Source of the DNA: an uncultured Alphaproteobacteria bacterium | GTDB taxonomy: Bacteria > Pseudomonadota > Alphaproteobacteria > Micropepsales > Micropepsaceae | DNA length: 64,000 nucleotides | Assembly (NCBI GenBank): GCA_902826695.1 | Contig: CADEFU010000001.1 | Coordinates: 359,764 to 423,763, forward strand | Reading direction: 5' to 3' | Shown here: piece by piece, positions 1 through 7,665 of the stretch | Layout: the number at the start of each line of letters is the position of its first letter | Numbering within the stretch: position 1 is the first letter of the stretch | Notes under the pieces: model-generated | The model's input: the letters and a program-made list of their open reading frames with translations, nothing else | Told to the model about the DNA's origin: nothing | Databases searched by the model: none | Made by a program: the position numbers and the translations under genes

Positions 1-27
1 ACTGTAACGCCTTCGCGCGGGAATACC

Positions 28-1086
28 GTGTCGAATGTGGTGCAGTCGTTGATGCAGTTCTTGGGGCGTTGGACCGCAGGGGCGGATCCGAAGGCGCAGC
101 AGCTGTTGCCGCTTGAAGAAGGGCAGGAGCGGCTGAGCTTTGCGATCTACATGGCGGGGTTGGTTCAGCGGTTCCATCAATGTACGGAGTTGGCGAGCGG
201 CACGCGTGCGCAGCAGATTGCGCGAGCGCTCGACATGCTGCGTTTTGAGACGCAGTTCGCCGGCGATTACTTTCAGACCTTGTTTCTGCCCGCGGGCGAC
301 ACGCCGCAGCGCCGGCCGCTGATCGGTGAGAGTTCGCCGCGGCTTGTTGCACTGCTCGACCAGTACTTGGACAAGCTTTTGACGGGGATGCTTGCCGGCA
401 TGTTCGGCAACGGTGTGATTTCGGGCGAGGTGAAAGCCTCGCTGGCTGAGATTACGGTTTCCTCGTGCTTGACCGATTGGATTCCGCCAGGGGTGCCGAA
501 GACGGGAATCGTGTTCTGTGGGTATGGAGCTAGCGACGTGCGACCGGGATTCATCGAGATCCGCGTTGCTAGCGCCTTCGGTGGGATTGTGAAGCATCAG
601 CTGGTTGCGGGTGGGGCGCCCAATCAACGCGAGACGGCTATGATCCGCTCGTTCGCGCAGACGGATTTGATCGAGGCGCTGCTGCGTGGCGCGCAGCCCG
701 GCTACAAATACGTGATCTTTCAGTTGATGCGTCAGGGAATGACGTCGCTGCTCAATGCGGTCGGTGGCGAGATCGCCAAGAAAGATGCGGCGTTGGCTAA
801 ATCCGTGTCGCAGACATTCGACCAAGCGCCGCTTGCGATTGCGCGGGCGATCTTGATGGCGGGTGACGACATCGCGCGGCATGCAATGGAGATGCGGGTG
901 GCGGAAGTGGTCAATTCCGCGGCGCCGGAGGTTCTGGCGAACTATGCCGAGAAGTTGGTCCGGTTGTCGGTGATCGAGCACGAGTTGACGGGCAGTCAAA
1001 CGGTGGCGGAACCGATCGTGGCACTCCATATCAAGAAGGGGCGCGCGACATGGGTTCGCGGGTCCAAGAACGGGTCTATGGCATGA
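28..1086 (+). CDS. Uncharacterised protein (possibly 5'-truncated)
   Basis: 352-residue soluble-looking protein with no signal peptide or membrane segment. I do not recognise a domain with confidence. The middle (about residues 155-215) holds a hydrophobic strand ending in FCGYGASD, followed by a strand-rich stretch and SFAQTDLIEALLRG. This pattern faintly recalls uncharacterised Ntn-hydrolase-like bacterial proteins, but I would not assign that function. The GTG at 28 is the first in-frame start seen, yet the frame is still open to the window edge, so the true start may lie upstream. It overlaps the next gene by 4 bp (ATGA), which implies coupled translation and a shared role. Confidence 0.7.
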   Translation: MSNVVQSLMQFLGRWTAGADPKAQQLLPLEEGQERLSFAIYMAGLVQRFHQCTELASGTRAQQIARALDMLRFETQFAGDYFQTLFLPAGDTPQRRPLIGESSPRLVALLDQYLDKLLTGMLAGMFGNGVISGEVKASLAEITVSSCLTDWIPPGVPKTGIVFCGYGASDVRPGFIEIRVASAFGGIVKHQLVAGGAPNQRETAMIRSFAQTDLIEALLRGAQPGYKYVIFQLMRQGMTSLLNAVGGEIAKKDAALAKSVSQTFDQAPLAIARAILMAGDDIARHAMEMRVAEVVNSAAPEVLANYAEKLVRLSVIEHELTGSQTVAEPIVALHIKKGRATWVRGSKNGSMA

Positions 1087-1532
1087 GCAAGCACCACAGG
1101 GACAAGCGTAAGATCGTCAGCGATGTCGTGCTTGAAATACTCGAGCAAGGGCGCGCCGCGCGGGCGGACGGGCCGGCATCGGGGCTCTATGGGCGAATGG
1201 CGCAGATGTCGTCGGCGCTGACGCAGGCGGGGACATTGCTTGCGAAGATGGATCGCGGCGGCGTGTCCGGGCGCAAGCGTTCACCGCTGCAATCGCTGCT
1301 TGGATCGGTGGGAAAAGATCCGGCGCCTTCCCGGCGGCGGTCCTGGTTTTTCGCAGCGGCGACGAAGGCGGATATGCCGGATGCGCGGCGGATCGAGGCG
1401 TTGCTGAAGGCATCGGTAAAGGACGGTCAGCGGTTGGTTCTGGATATCGAGCACGCGCCGGGCGCGGCGAACAACGACCTTGTTTGCCACTTGCCGGAAG
1501 GCGCGAGCGATCCCGTGTGCGAGCCGCGCTAG
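1083..1532 (+). CDS. Uncharacterised small basic protein coupled to upstream gene
   Basis: 149 residues, starting MSKHHRDKRKIVSDVV. The ATG at 1083 sits inside the upstream stop (ATGA) and is preferred over an in-frame ATG 33 bp earlier. The protein has a lysine/arginine-rich start, a long helical-looking centre and a Pro/Ser/Arg-rich linker (about residues 85-95). No domain was recognised. It ends 9 bp before the converging LOG-family gene. The only functional hint is the translational coupling to the unknown gene before it. Confidence 0.65.
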   Translation: MSKHHRDKRKIVSDVVLEILEQGRAARADGPASGLYGRMAQMSSALTQAGTLLAKMDRGGVSGRKRSPLQSLLGSVGKDPAPSRRRSWFFAAATKADMPDARRIEALLKASVKDGQRLVLDIEHAPGAANNDLVCHLPEGASDPVCEPR

Positions 1533-1541
1533 CTATATTTT

Positions 1542-2306
1542 TCAGCGCCGTTTCGCTGCGGTGGGCGATTTCAGGCCGCTTGCGACGAGGCGGCTCCAAA
1601 TTTCTTCGGCATCTTCGGCGTAGCTGAAGAGGCGCAGATCGTCGGGCGAGATCATTTCCTCGTCGACCAGCGTTTGGAAGTTGATCAGGCTCGTCCAATA
1701 AGCGCGATCGAATAGGACGACAGGGACGCCGTCTACCTTGCCGGTTTGGCGGAGCGTGAGCATCTCGAACAACTCGTCGAGTGTGCCGAAGCCGCCGGGG
1801 AAGACGACGAGGCCGTTTGCGCGCATTGCCAGGTGCATTTTGCGCATCGCGAAATAGTGGAACTGGAACGTCAGCTCGGGCGTCGAGTAGCGGTTCGGCT
1901 CTTGCTCTTGCGGCAGGCGGATGTTGAAACCGATCGACGGCGCGCCGGCGTCGGCTGCGCCCCGATTCGCGGCTTCCATCGTGCCGGGACCACCACCGGT
2001 TGCGATGACGTTGTCGCGTTCTTTGCCGTCGCCATCGCACGCGCCGCCTTTGATCGAGGCGAGCTTGCCGAATTCGCGGGCGGCCTTATACCAGCGGTGC
2101 GTCGTCTTTGTGCGAGCTGAGCCGAACACGACGATCGTCGAGCGGATGCCGGCGGCACGCAGGTGCTCTTCAGCTTTCTCGTATTCCAGCAGGAAACGCA
2201 CGCCACGCATGGAGTCTGAGAGCAGGAACTCCGTGTCGAGAGCCGGGAGCTCGTAGGCTTGCAGGTTCGTGTTCTTGCCTGCCGACTTCGACGGCTTCTT
2301 GGCCAT
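1542..2306 (-). CDS. LOG-family / TIGR00730 Rossmann-fold protein
   Basis: 254 residues. Carries the two signatures of the LOG (lysine decarboxylase-like, cytokinin riboside 5'-monophosphate phosphoribohydrolase) family: GGGPGTMEAANRGA (about residues 103-116) and PGGFGTLDELFEML (about 169-182), the latter being the PGGxGTxxE nucleotide-binding and catalytic motif. Family members cleave nucleoside 5'-monophosphates to base and ribose 5-phosphate. The N-terminal 20 or so residues are Lys/Ser-rich and probably disordered, and the length is that of the longer bacterial subgroup. It stands alone, convergent with the preceding unknown pair and divergent from the gene at 2430. The substrate is not predictable. 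Confidence 0.88.
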   Translation of the reverse strand: MAKKPSKSAGKNTNLQAYELPALDTEFLLSDSMRGVRFLLEYEKAEEHLRAAGIRSTIVVFGSARTKTTHRWYKAAREFGKLASIKGGACDGDGKERDNVIATGGGPGTMEAANRGAADAGAPSIGFNIRLPQEQEPNRYSTPELTFQFHYFAMRKMHLAMRANGLVVFPGGFGTLDELFEMLTLRQTGKVDGVPVVLFDRAYWTSLINFQTLVDEEMISPDDLRLFSYAEDAEEIWSRLVASGLKSPTAAKRR

Positions 2307-2394
2307 TTGTGTTAGTCGCGTGTTTGAGGTGGAACAAATCTTAATGCAAATTCATTGATGCTTGATTGATGACCCACGGTTGTATGCCCCGGGC

Positions 2395-2423
2395 TTTGGC
2401 TTTCCGGGGACAGTGCCTATACT
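2395..2423 (+). promoter_or_regulatory. Candidate promoter for a leaderless transcript
   Basis: TTTGGC (2395-2400), 17-bp spacer, TATACT (2418-2423), then only 6 bases before the ATG at 2430. The -10 lies inside a short palindrome, GTGCC-TATACT-GGCAC (2413-2428). No Shine-Dalgarno sequence fits between this -10 and the start, so a leaderless mRNA is likely if the promoter is real. The same layout occurs before rpiA. Inferred from sequence only. Confidence 0.35.
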
Positions 2424-2429
2424 GGCACG

Positions 2430-3251
2430 ATGACGACGGCGGCGCTTGTTATCGTTTTGGGTTCGGCCTTGGTGTTTGGCGCGATCGCGTTTGCGGCGGC
2501 CTGGGCCGCTTCACGGCGATGGTTCCTGCCGGTGCCAGCCTATGGCTTTGCGGCGGCCGGTGCGGTGCTGGGTTTGGTGATCGGTTACGGTGTGACCGCA
2601 GGGTGGTTCAGCGGCGCGCTTTGGAACGAGCGGGTTCCGGTGGCCAGGGTGCTGCCTTACATGCAGGCCATCAGCAAGTACGAGCCGTCGCTCTTCGAGC
2701 GGTTGGAAACGTCCATCCTGCGCGATCAGCAGGAGGGCCGGTCGGCGGAAGAGGTGCGCGCCAATGCGAAAGCGCTCGTGCACTCGTATGTGGCCGACAA
2801 GACGGTGGGGCTGCCCGACGAGTTGGTGTACGAGCTTTATTCGGCGCAGCGGGACAGCCTTGCGTATCTCGCCGAGCGTAACCAGTACCAGGCGTGTGCG
2901 GACTTTGCCTTGGGCCGATTTAGGGGCGACATCGACACGCTCTTGAGCGGGGAGCTGGCGGAGCGGAACGCCAGCAACGTGACGCGTGTTCTGGCCATGA
3001 CGGCCGATCCTGGGATGGCGCGGATGCCGTCGGAGCAATTCACGCAGCTTGTCGCAGATTCGTTTGCCGGGGCGTCGCAAGCGACGGGAATTCCACTCGA
3101 CCTGGATGCGGTCGACACGGTGCTTGCCGGGAAGGCCGATCCGGCACGGACCTGCCGCCTGATGAAGTCCTTCTTCGATGCGATCCTATCGCGGCCGGTG
3201 GATGTCGCGGCGTCGGCGCTGCGCACGCTGTCATCGGGCGAGCGGTACTAA
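2430..3251 (+). CDS. Membrane-anchored uncharacterised protein
   Basis: 273 residues with two N-terminal hydrophobic segments (about residues 4-26 and 36-58) followed by a mostly helical soluble domain of about 210 residues. Three cysteines fall in the soluble part (ACADF, near 156, and TCRLM, near 237), compatible with a periplasmic domain. No catalytic motif was recognised. The ATG lacks a ribosome binding site but sits 6 bases after a TATACT box, suggesting leaderless expression. Monocistronic, ending 4 bp from the convergent SDR stop. Confidence 0.75.
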   Translation: MTTAALVIVLGSALVFGAIAFAAAWAASRRWFLPVPAYGFAAAGAVLGLVIGYGVTAGWFSGALWNERVPVARVLPYMQAISKYEPSLFERLETSILRDQQEGRSAEEVRANAKALVHSYVADKTVGLPDELVYELYSAQRDSLAYLAERNQYQACADFALGRFRGDIDTLLSGELAERNASNVTRVLAMTADPGMARMPSEQFTQLVADSFAGASQATGIPLDLDAVDTVLAGKADPARTCRLMKSFFDAILSRPVDVAASALRTLSSGERY

Positions 3252-3255
3252 CCGC

Positions 3256-4101
3256 CTACGACGTACGCGTGCCGCGCAGGCCGGTCATGTTTTGGATCAA
3301 GGCGTCGGAGGCTTCGGTCGGCAGGAACTCAGCCAGCGCGATCAGTGCGCGGTTGCGAAGGAACGGAACGACGTAGCGCGCGCGAGGCTTTTCGGTTTCG
3401 ACGGCGTGCACGATGGCGCGGGCGGCGACTTCCGGTTTGGCCGCATTCGGGTGAAGGTCCTTTTGGAAAGCGATGACCTTGGCGATCTGTTCGGCATAGG
3501 GCGCGCCCGGCTCGCCGTGTTGTTCGAGGCCTTTGCGTTCGATTTCGCCGAAGCCGGTTGAGATTGCGCCGGGCTCGATGATGACGACGCGGATGCCGAA
3601 GGGGCGCAGTTCGTTGCGCAGAGCGTCGGACATGGCTTCGAGCGCGTGTTTGGTGGCGTTGTAGGGGCCGAAGAACGGAAGCGCGAGGCGGCCGACAACG
3701 CTTGAGATGTTGATGATGCGGCCGGATTTGCGCTGGCGCATTTGCGGAAGGAACGTGCGGATCATGCGCATCGGGCCAAAGACGTTGGTTTCGAATTGCG
3801 CTTTCAGGTCGGCGTCGCTGACGGATTCGAGCGGACCTGTAAGGGCGTAGGCGGCGTTGTTGATCAGAACGTCGACTTGGCTTGTGAAGGTCGCGATCTC
3901 TTTACTTGCTGCATCGACGGAGTCTTGCGACGTGACGTCGATCGCAAGCGTATCGACGCGACCCTTCGTCGTGCGCTTGATTTGCTCCAAGGCCTGAACA
4001 TTGCGGGCGGTGGCAATGACGTGGTGGCCGCGTTCGGCCAAGCGGACGGCGGTTTCGCGTCCGATGCCTGCGGATGCGCCTGTGATGAGTACGGTGGGCA
4101 T
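3256..4101 (-). CDS. Short-chain dehydrogenase/reductase
   Basis: 281 residues, classical SDR. N-terminal TGASAGIG (about residues 7-14) is the TGxxxGxG dinucleotide motif; NNAAYA follows near 86-91; the active-site set is Ser in INISSVVG and YNATK (Tyr-x3-Lys, about 152-156). The start at 4101 (MPTVLITG) has an AGAGGA ribosome site 6 bases upstream; a longer open frame reaches back to 4377 but has no family similarity. The C-terminal extension resembles the SDR subgroup acting on acyl or retinoid-like substrates. Substrate unknown. Likely single gene. Confidence 0.9.
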   Translation of the reverse strand: MPTVLITGASAGIGRETAVRLAERGHHVIATARNVQALEQIKRTTKGRVDTLAIDVTSQDSVDAASKEIATFTSQVDVLINNAAYALTGPLESVSDADLKAQFETNVFGPMRMIRTFLPQMRQRKSGRIINISSVVGRLALPFFGPYNATKHALEAMSDALRNELRPFGIRVVIIEPGAISTGFGEIERKGLEQHGEPGAPYAEQIAKVIAFQKDLHPNAAKPEVAARAIVHAVETEKPRARYVVPFLRNRALIALAEFLPTEASDALIQNMTGLRGTRTS

Positions 4102-4152
4102 TGCTTTCCTCTGGGCAGGCGTCGGATTTAGCACAGAGGTGTGCGCAAAAGA

Positions 4153-4178
4153 AAAGAGCCGCGAAACCGCGGCTCTTT
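4153..4178 (-). terminator. Intrinsic terminator after the autotransporter gene
   Basis: Perfect 11-bp inverted repeat (4153-4163 with 4168-4178) around a 4-base loop. On the minus strand it is followed by a T-rich run (TTTTCTTTTG). It lies 24 bp past the autotransporter stop and well before the SDR start, so it terminates the autotransporter transcript. Confidence 0.85.
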
Positions 4179-4201
4179 CGCTGTCGCTTTGTGGGCGACT
4201 G

Positions 4202-6382
4202 TTACCAGTAGAGCTTCGCGCCGATGCCCGCGCGGTAGCCGGAGATGTCTTTGCCCAGACTCTCGTTGTAACCGCCGTCGAGGTAGAGGGCGAGGTTCTC
4301 GTCAAGATAGGCCTGCATGCCGGCATCGAGCGAGAGGAGCTCGTCGTTCGTGTCGGAGACGACGGTGTTGACGCCACCGGTCACCGTGTTCACGCCGTCG
4401 GACAAGACCGTCGAGTAAGCGACCTGTGCCCACGGACGGATCGAACCGCCCCAGGTCACGCCGTCGAAGCGCAGCGCGCCCTTGGCCTCAATGAGGCCGG
4501 TGTCTTCGGTGACTCTGAACCCGAAGCAAGTGTCGCCGCAATTTGTGCCGTCATAGCTGACGGTACCGATCAGCTTCACAGCGAGCGGTTCAAGGCCGAG
4601 GCCGACACCGGCTTGCGCCGAACCGATGAAGCCGCCCGATGATGCCTCATTGGATGAGCCGGCCAGCGTGCCGTTGTACATCCAATCCATGTCAGCGTAG
4701 CCGGCCGAAATGTTGAGGAAGAAGGCCGAGCTGGTGAAGGCTGCGTAGGCTTCGATCACGCGCGCATCGCCGTCGAGCTTGGCTGGGCCGGCAGTTGCGA
4801 TGAAGTCGCTGGTCGAGCTGCCGAAGCCGCCCGACACGCCACCGAACCAACCGGCGCCCATGCGCCAGTCCATGCCGCCGGTCGTACAGCTGAAGTCTTG
4901 GTCTTGTTCCACGCCAGTATCGGCGCCGAATGACGAGTTGCCCTGACGATAGCCGAACCAAGCGCGGCCGTAGGTGGCGCCCTTGGGGCTGTCGGGGATG
5001 CGCTGCTCGTCGCGGAAGCAGCCGCGGATCAGGTTCTGACCGGCCGAGAGCAGTGCCGCGTGACCGGTAAGTTCGTCGCGCGCGGCGGACTGCAAGAAGT
5101 AGCCGTCGTCATTGGCGACGTTGTAGTTCGGCACGTGGGTCAAGAAATATTGATAGGCGCCGGCAACGAGCCAACCGGGCTGCACAAAGTTGTTTGCGGC
5201 GCTTGTGCCGCCGACGCGGATAACTTGGATACCATTGCCGGTCGTCGGTGCGCCCGCTGCGGTCGAGAGGAACGAGGCGACTGCAAATGTCGTCGTGCCC
5301 GTGACGTTGCCGTCGATGTTGAGGAAGTCGTGAGTCGTGCCCGGCGTGCCGCCCGCGGGGGCTGCCGCATCGATGTTGATAAACATCCCGACATAGGCGT
5401 TCGTGCCGGTGGATGCGTAGTTGCCGGTGACATTGATCGTGCCCATGTCTTGGCCGGGATTCTCGCGCGTGTCGCCGGGCGGAACCGAGGTGTTGCCCGG
5501 TTGCAGGCCGCCGTTGCTGCTGACGTCGCCGTTGATCGTCGCGTTGCCGGTGAGGCGGCCCGCGGTGATCGTGAGGTTGTTCAGGTTGTAGTTCGCGACG
5601 GATTTGGATGTTATTTCGCCGCCGTTGATCGTCACCGACGACGAGTTGTCGATCGCCCCAGCGTTCTGAATCTCAAGCGTGCCGCCAAGGACGGTGGTCG
5701 CGCCCGTGTACGAATTGTTGCCGGTGAGGATCCACTTGCCTGCAGCCAGTACGGAGAGGTTGCCGGCTCCGCTGATCAGACCCGAGAAGGTGTTCTCGGC
5801 GCCGCCAACCGTGAATGTGCCACCGATCAGGTCGACTGTACCTGCGCCGGAGAGAGCGCCAATGCGCTCATTCTCGTAAACTTCAAGTAGGCCGCCCGCA
5901 GCTACTGTGACAGCGCTGCCGTTGCCGATTATGTCATTGGCGTCGCCAGTTGCTGTGGATGCGCTGTTCAGGCGAAGGATGCCGCCGCTGTCGATGGTCC
6001 AAATCAAGTTCCGGGAGGCGTCAAGATTGTCGCCGTCGTTCAGGATCAACGTCGTGCCATTCCGCACGATCGCATTTTCGAAGTTTTGGAATTGGGCTGT
6101 ATTGGCCGTCGTGAACGCAAGGTTCGTGAATGTCAGGCTCTCGGGGCCGGGGCTGATCCCAAACTCGAGCGTGTCGTCGCCCGCTTGGCCGTCGTGGTTG
6201 TCGGCCAAGTTGGCGTTGACGAGAGAGATAACGCAGGTGTTGTTGCCAGTCGTTGTTGCGCAAGACGCCGCGGACGCGGCGGGCGTTAGCGCGACCAGCA
6301 AGCCCATTGACGCTGTCGCCATAAGGGCCGCACGAAGGTTCGCAACTACAAAGGGAACGGCACGCGATTCCGCGGTCGTCAT
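4202..6382 (-). CDS. Autotransporter with beta-strand-repeat passenger
   Basis: 726 residues, type V secretion. The start at 6382 has AAGGAG 8 bases upstream; an ATG 18 bp earlier lacks this. A hydrophobic signal peptide ends near an Ala-rich ASAASC site (about residue 41). The passenger is Gly/Asn/Thr-rich and carries autotransporter-associated strand repeats such as LSGAGNLSVLAAGKWILTG and NNSYTGATTVLGGTLEI, typical of a beta-helix. The last 270 or so residues form the outer-membrane barrel: alternating aromatic strands and a final aromatic residue (KLYW). Four cysteines lie in the barrel region, unusual but not unique. Likely adhesin or surface protein; ligand unknown. Followed by a strong terminator, so monocistronic. 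Confidence 0.88.
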   Translation of the reverse strand: MTTAESRAVPFVVANLRAALMATASMGLLVALTPAASAASCATTTGNNTCVISLVNANLADNHDGQAGDDTLEFGISPGPESLTFTNLAFTTANTAQFQNFENAIVRNGTTLILNDGDNLDASRNLIWTIDSGGILRLNSASTATGDANDIIGNGSAVTVAAGGLLEVYENERIGALSGAGTVDLIGGTFTVGGAENTFSGLISGAGNLSVLAAGKWILTGNNSYTGATTVLGGTLEIQNAGAIDNSSSVTINGGEITSKSVANYNLNNLTITAGRLTGNATINGDVSSNGGLQPGNTSVPPGDTRENPGQDMGTINVTGNYASTGTNAYVGMFINIDAAAPAGGTPGTTHDFLNIDGNVTGTTTFAVASFLSTAAGAPTTGNGIQVIRVGGTSAANNFVQPGWLVAGAYQYFLTHVPNYNVANDDGYFLQSAARDELTGHAALLSAGQNLIRGCFRDEQRIPDSPKGATYGRAWFGYRQGNSSFGADTGVEQDQDFSCTTGGMDWRMGAGWFGGVSGGFGSSTSDFIATAGPAKLDGDARVIEAYAAFTSSAFFLNISAGYADMDWMYNGTLAGSSNEASSGGFIGSAQAGVGLGLEPLAVKLIGTVSYDGTNCGDTCFGFRVTEDTGLIEAKGALRFDGVTWGGSIRPWAQVAYSTVLSDGVNTVTGGVNTVVSDTNDELLSLDAGMQAYLDENLALYLDGGYNESLGKDISGYRAGIGAKLYW

Positions 6383-6680
6383 CCGAGACTCCTTACCCAC
6401 ACCTTAAGGCGGCTTTGGTTAGCTCTAACTCTGGGGCGATTTCATCGGAACCGGCACCGACAAGCAACGTAAAGCCGGGGGGATGGCAAACGCTGCGGCG
6501 CGAATCCCAACGGCTGTCACCGGAACGCTTCACCCCTAGCGGTTGTGCGGGCGGACTTGGATAACCACTATTTGGTTAGGCCTGACGTTTACGACGTCAC
6601 GGCAAGGCGGTTGTGCTGGCGATTCTGCGAGTGATTCCAAACGATTGGCTGGGACTGGCCTCTCCGGTCACACGTAAGGC
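6383..6680. other. 298-bp stretch without a gene
   Basis: Separates the autotransporter start from the end of the small-membrane-protein operon, both on the minus strand, so it should hold the autotransporter promoter. It contains the AAGGAG ribosome site at its left end. I see no convincing -35/-10 pair, no credible small coding frame and no strong hairpin. Confidence 0.5.
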
Positions 6681-6926
6681 TCAACCGGCGCGCCACAGTT
6701 TGCGGCCGGCTCTGAAAACGGCGTAACCGCCCGCGGCTGCGCCGCCGGCAACCGCCAGCACGAAGACGATCGAGCCGATTGCTCCGCCGAACGAACCGGC
6801 TTCAGTGAAGACCGTTGTGAGCACGCCAAGCGCGCACATACCGCAGAGCGCGATCAAGAGGACACCGGCGCTCATGAGAGCAAGGCCGAAGAAGCGCTTG
6901 AGCGAGTCTGTGCCTGGTCCGGTCAT
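6681..6926 (-). CDS. Small membrane protein, tandem paralogue 3
   Basis: 81 residues with two predicted membrane helices (about residues 13-37 and 46-68) and a basic C-terminus. It shares a signature with the two preceding genes: FGLALMSAGVLLIALCGMC aligns with their GLxLIxxGVLWxAxxGLC, and the ending xAGRKLWRAG aligns with their GRxLRP. It overlaps the previous gene by ATGA (6923-6926) and is the last gene of the operon led by the HGG and radical SAM genes. No characterised family was recognised. Likely an inner-membrane partner or subunit; possible homo- or hetero-oligomer with its paralogues is inference. Confidence 0.75.
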   Translation of the reverse strand: MTGPGTDSLKRFFGLALMSAGVLLIALCGMCALGVLTTVFTEAGSFGGAIGSIVFVLAVAGGAAAGGYAVFRAGRKLWRAG

Positions 6927-7177
6927 GCTTTTGGTCTTAGTGCGCGGCCGACAATGTAGACGACGAATCCGATGCCGGCGGAGAAGCCACCGACCAAAAG
7001 GACCATGGGCGTGATGCTCAATACCTCTCGTGCATCGGCTGGGCCCTCCGTCAAGAGCGTGGCGAAGAACGCAGCGGTGCACAGACCGGAGGCTGCCATC
7101 CACAAGACGCCCGCGGTGATGAGGATGAGGCCGATGATCCGGCGGATCGAGGCGGGCGGCGGTGCGCTGTCGGTCAT
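6923..7177 (-). CDS. Small membrane protein, tandem paralogue 2
   Basis: 84 residues, two membrane helices (about 14-42 and 56-78). Contains RRIIGLILITAGVLWMAAS followed by GLCTAAF, the shared signature of this set, and ends VGRALRPKA. Start at 7177 chosen because its ATG overlaps the stop of the upstream paralogue (7174-7177, ATGA); the frame continues upstream without family similarity. The conserved cysteine in GLC is kept in all three copies. Function unknown; genetic linkage to the radical SAM gene is the only clue. Confidence 0.78.
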   Translation of the reverse strand: MTDSAPPPASIRRIIGLILITAGVLWMAASGLCTAAFFATLLTEGPADAREVLSITPMVLLVGGFSAGIGFVVYIVGRALRPKA

Positions 7178-7410
7178 TGCGTGGGCCTCAACCAACGGCC
7201 TGCTGCATAGAGGATGCTGCCGATAATAGCAGACGGCACGGCGACGATGAAGATCGTGCTGATATCGCCGGAGGTGATGCCGTAGGCTTGGACGACAAAG
7301 GCGACGAAGACAAGCGTGCAGAGGCCGGTGGTCGCGAGCCAGAGCACGCCAACGACGATGAGGGCGAGGCCGATAAACCGAGTTGGCGTGTTCGGGTGCG
7401 GGTTGTCCAT
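7174..7410 (-). CDS. Small membrane protein, tandem paralogue 1
   Basis: 78 residues, two membrane helices (about 12-40 and 48-70). Contains RFIGLALIVVGVLWLATTGL then CT, and ends AAGRWLRPTQ, matching the two downstream copies in both the first helix and the C-terminal motif. Begins 36 bp after the preceding unrelated small membrane gene and is coupled to the next copy by an ATGA overlap. Three copies in a row argue for local duplication. No known family was recognised. Confidence 0.78.
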   Translation of the reverse strand: MDNPHPNTPTRFIGLALIVVGVLWLATTGLCTLVFVAFVVQAYGITSGDISTIFIVAVPSAIIGSILYAAGRWLRPTQ

Positions 7411-7446
7411 CGAAGTGCCGTGTTTGTTGGGGCTGAGGCTCGTCGA

Positions 7447-7665
7447 TCATTGTTTTCGCTGGAGCCAGAGACCCACGGTGATGCCCGCTATGGCTAGCGC
7501 ATCTACGATGCACATAAAGGTAAGATCATTCGTCCAACGTCCTCCTGTGCCAACTACTAGGACAAAGAATGGCCCCCAGCCGTATATCAAGAGAACAACA
7601 GCGCCCAATGCAATGAACACCTTGCCCACGGCAGCGTCCGGTAGTTTGCTTGCTGGCTCATTCAT
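7447..7665 (-). CDS. Small membrane protein coupled to radical SAM gene
   Basis: 72 residues with two hydrophobic segments (about 14-38 and 50-67) separated by a short polar loop (GTGGRWTND). It lacks the GVLW/GLC signature of the three genes downstream, so it is a separate type. The ATG at 7665 overlaps the radical SAM stop by 4 bp (ATGA), so its translation should follow that of the enzyme. No homologous family recalled. A membrane tether or partner of the enzyme is a reasonable but untested guess. Confidence 0.68.
   Translation of the reverse strand: MNEPASKLPDAAVGKVFIALGAVVLLIYGWGPFFVLVVGTGGRWTNDLTFMCIVDALAIAGITVGLWLQRKQ

Noticed and set aside
1117-2040. A 307-codon minus-strand frame spanning the end of two genes
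   Set aside because: Arg-rich, overlaps the LOG-family gene in another frame and crosses a convergent gene boundary.
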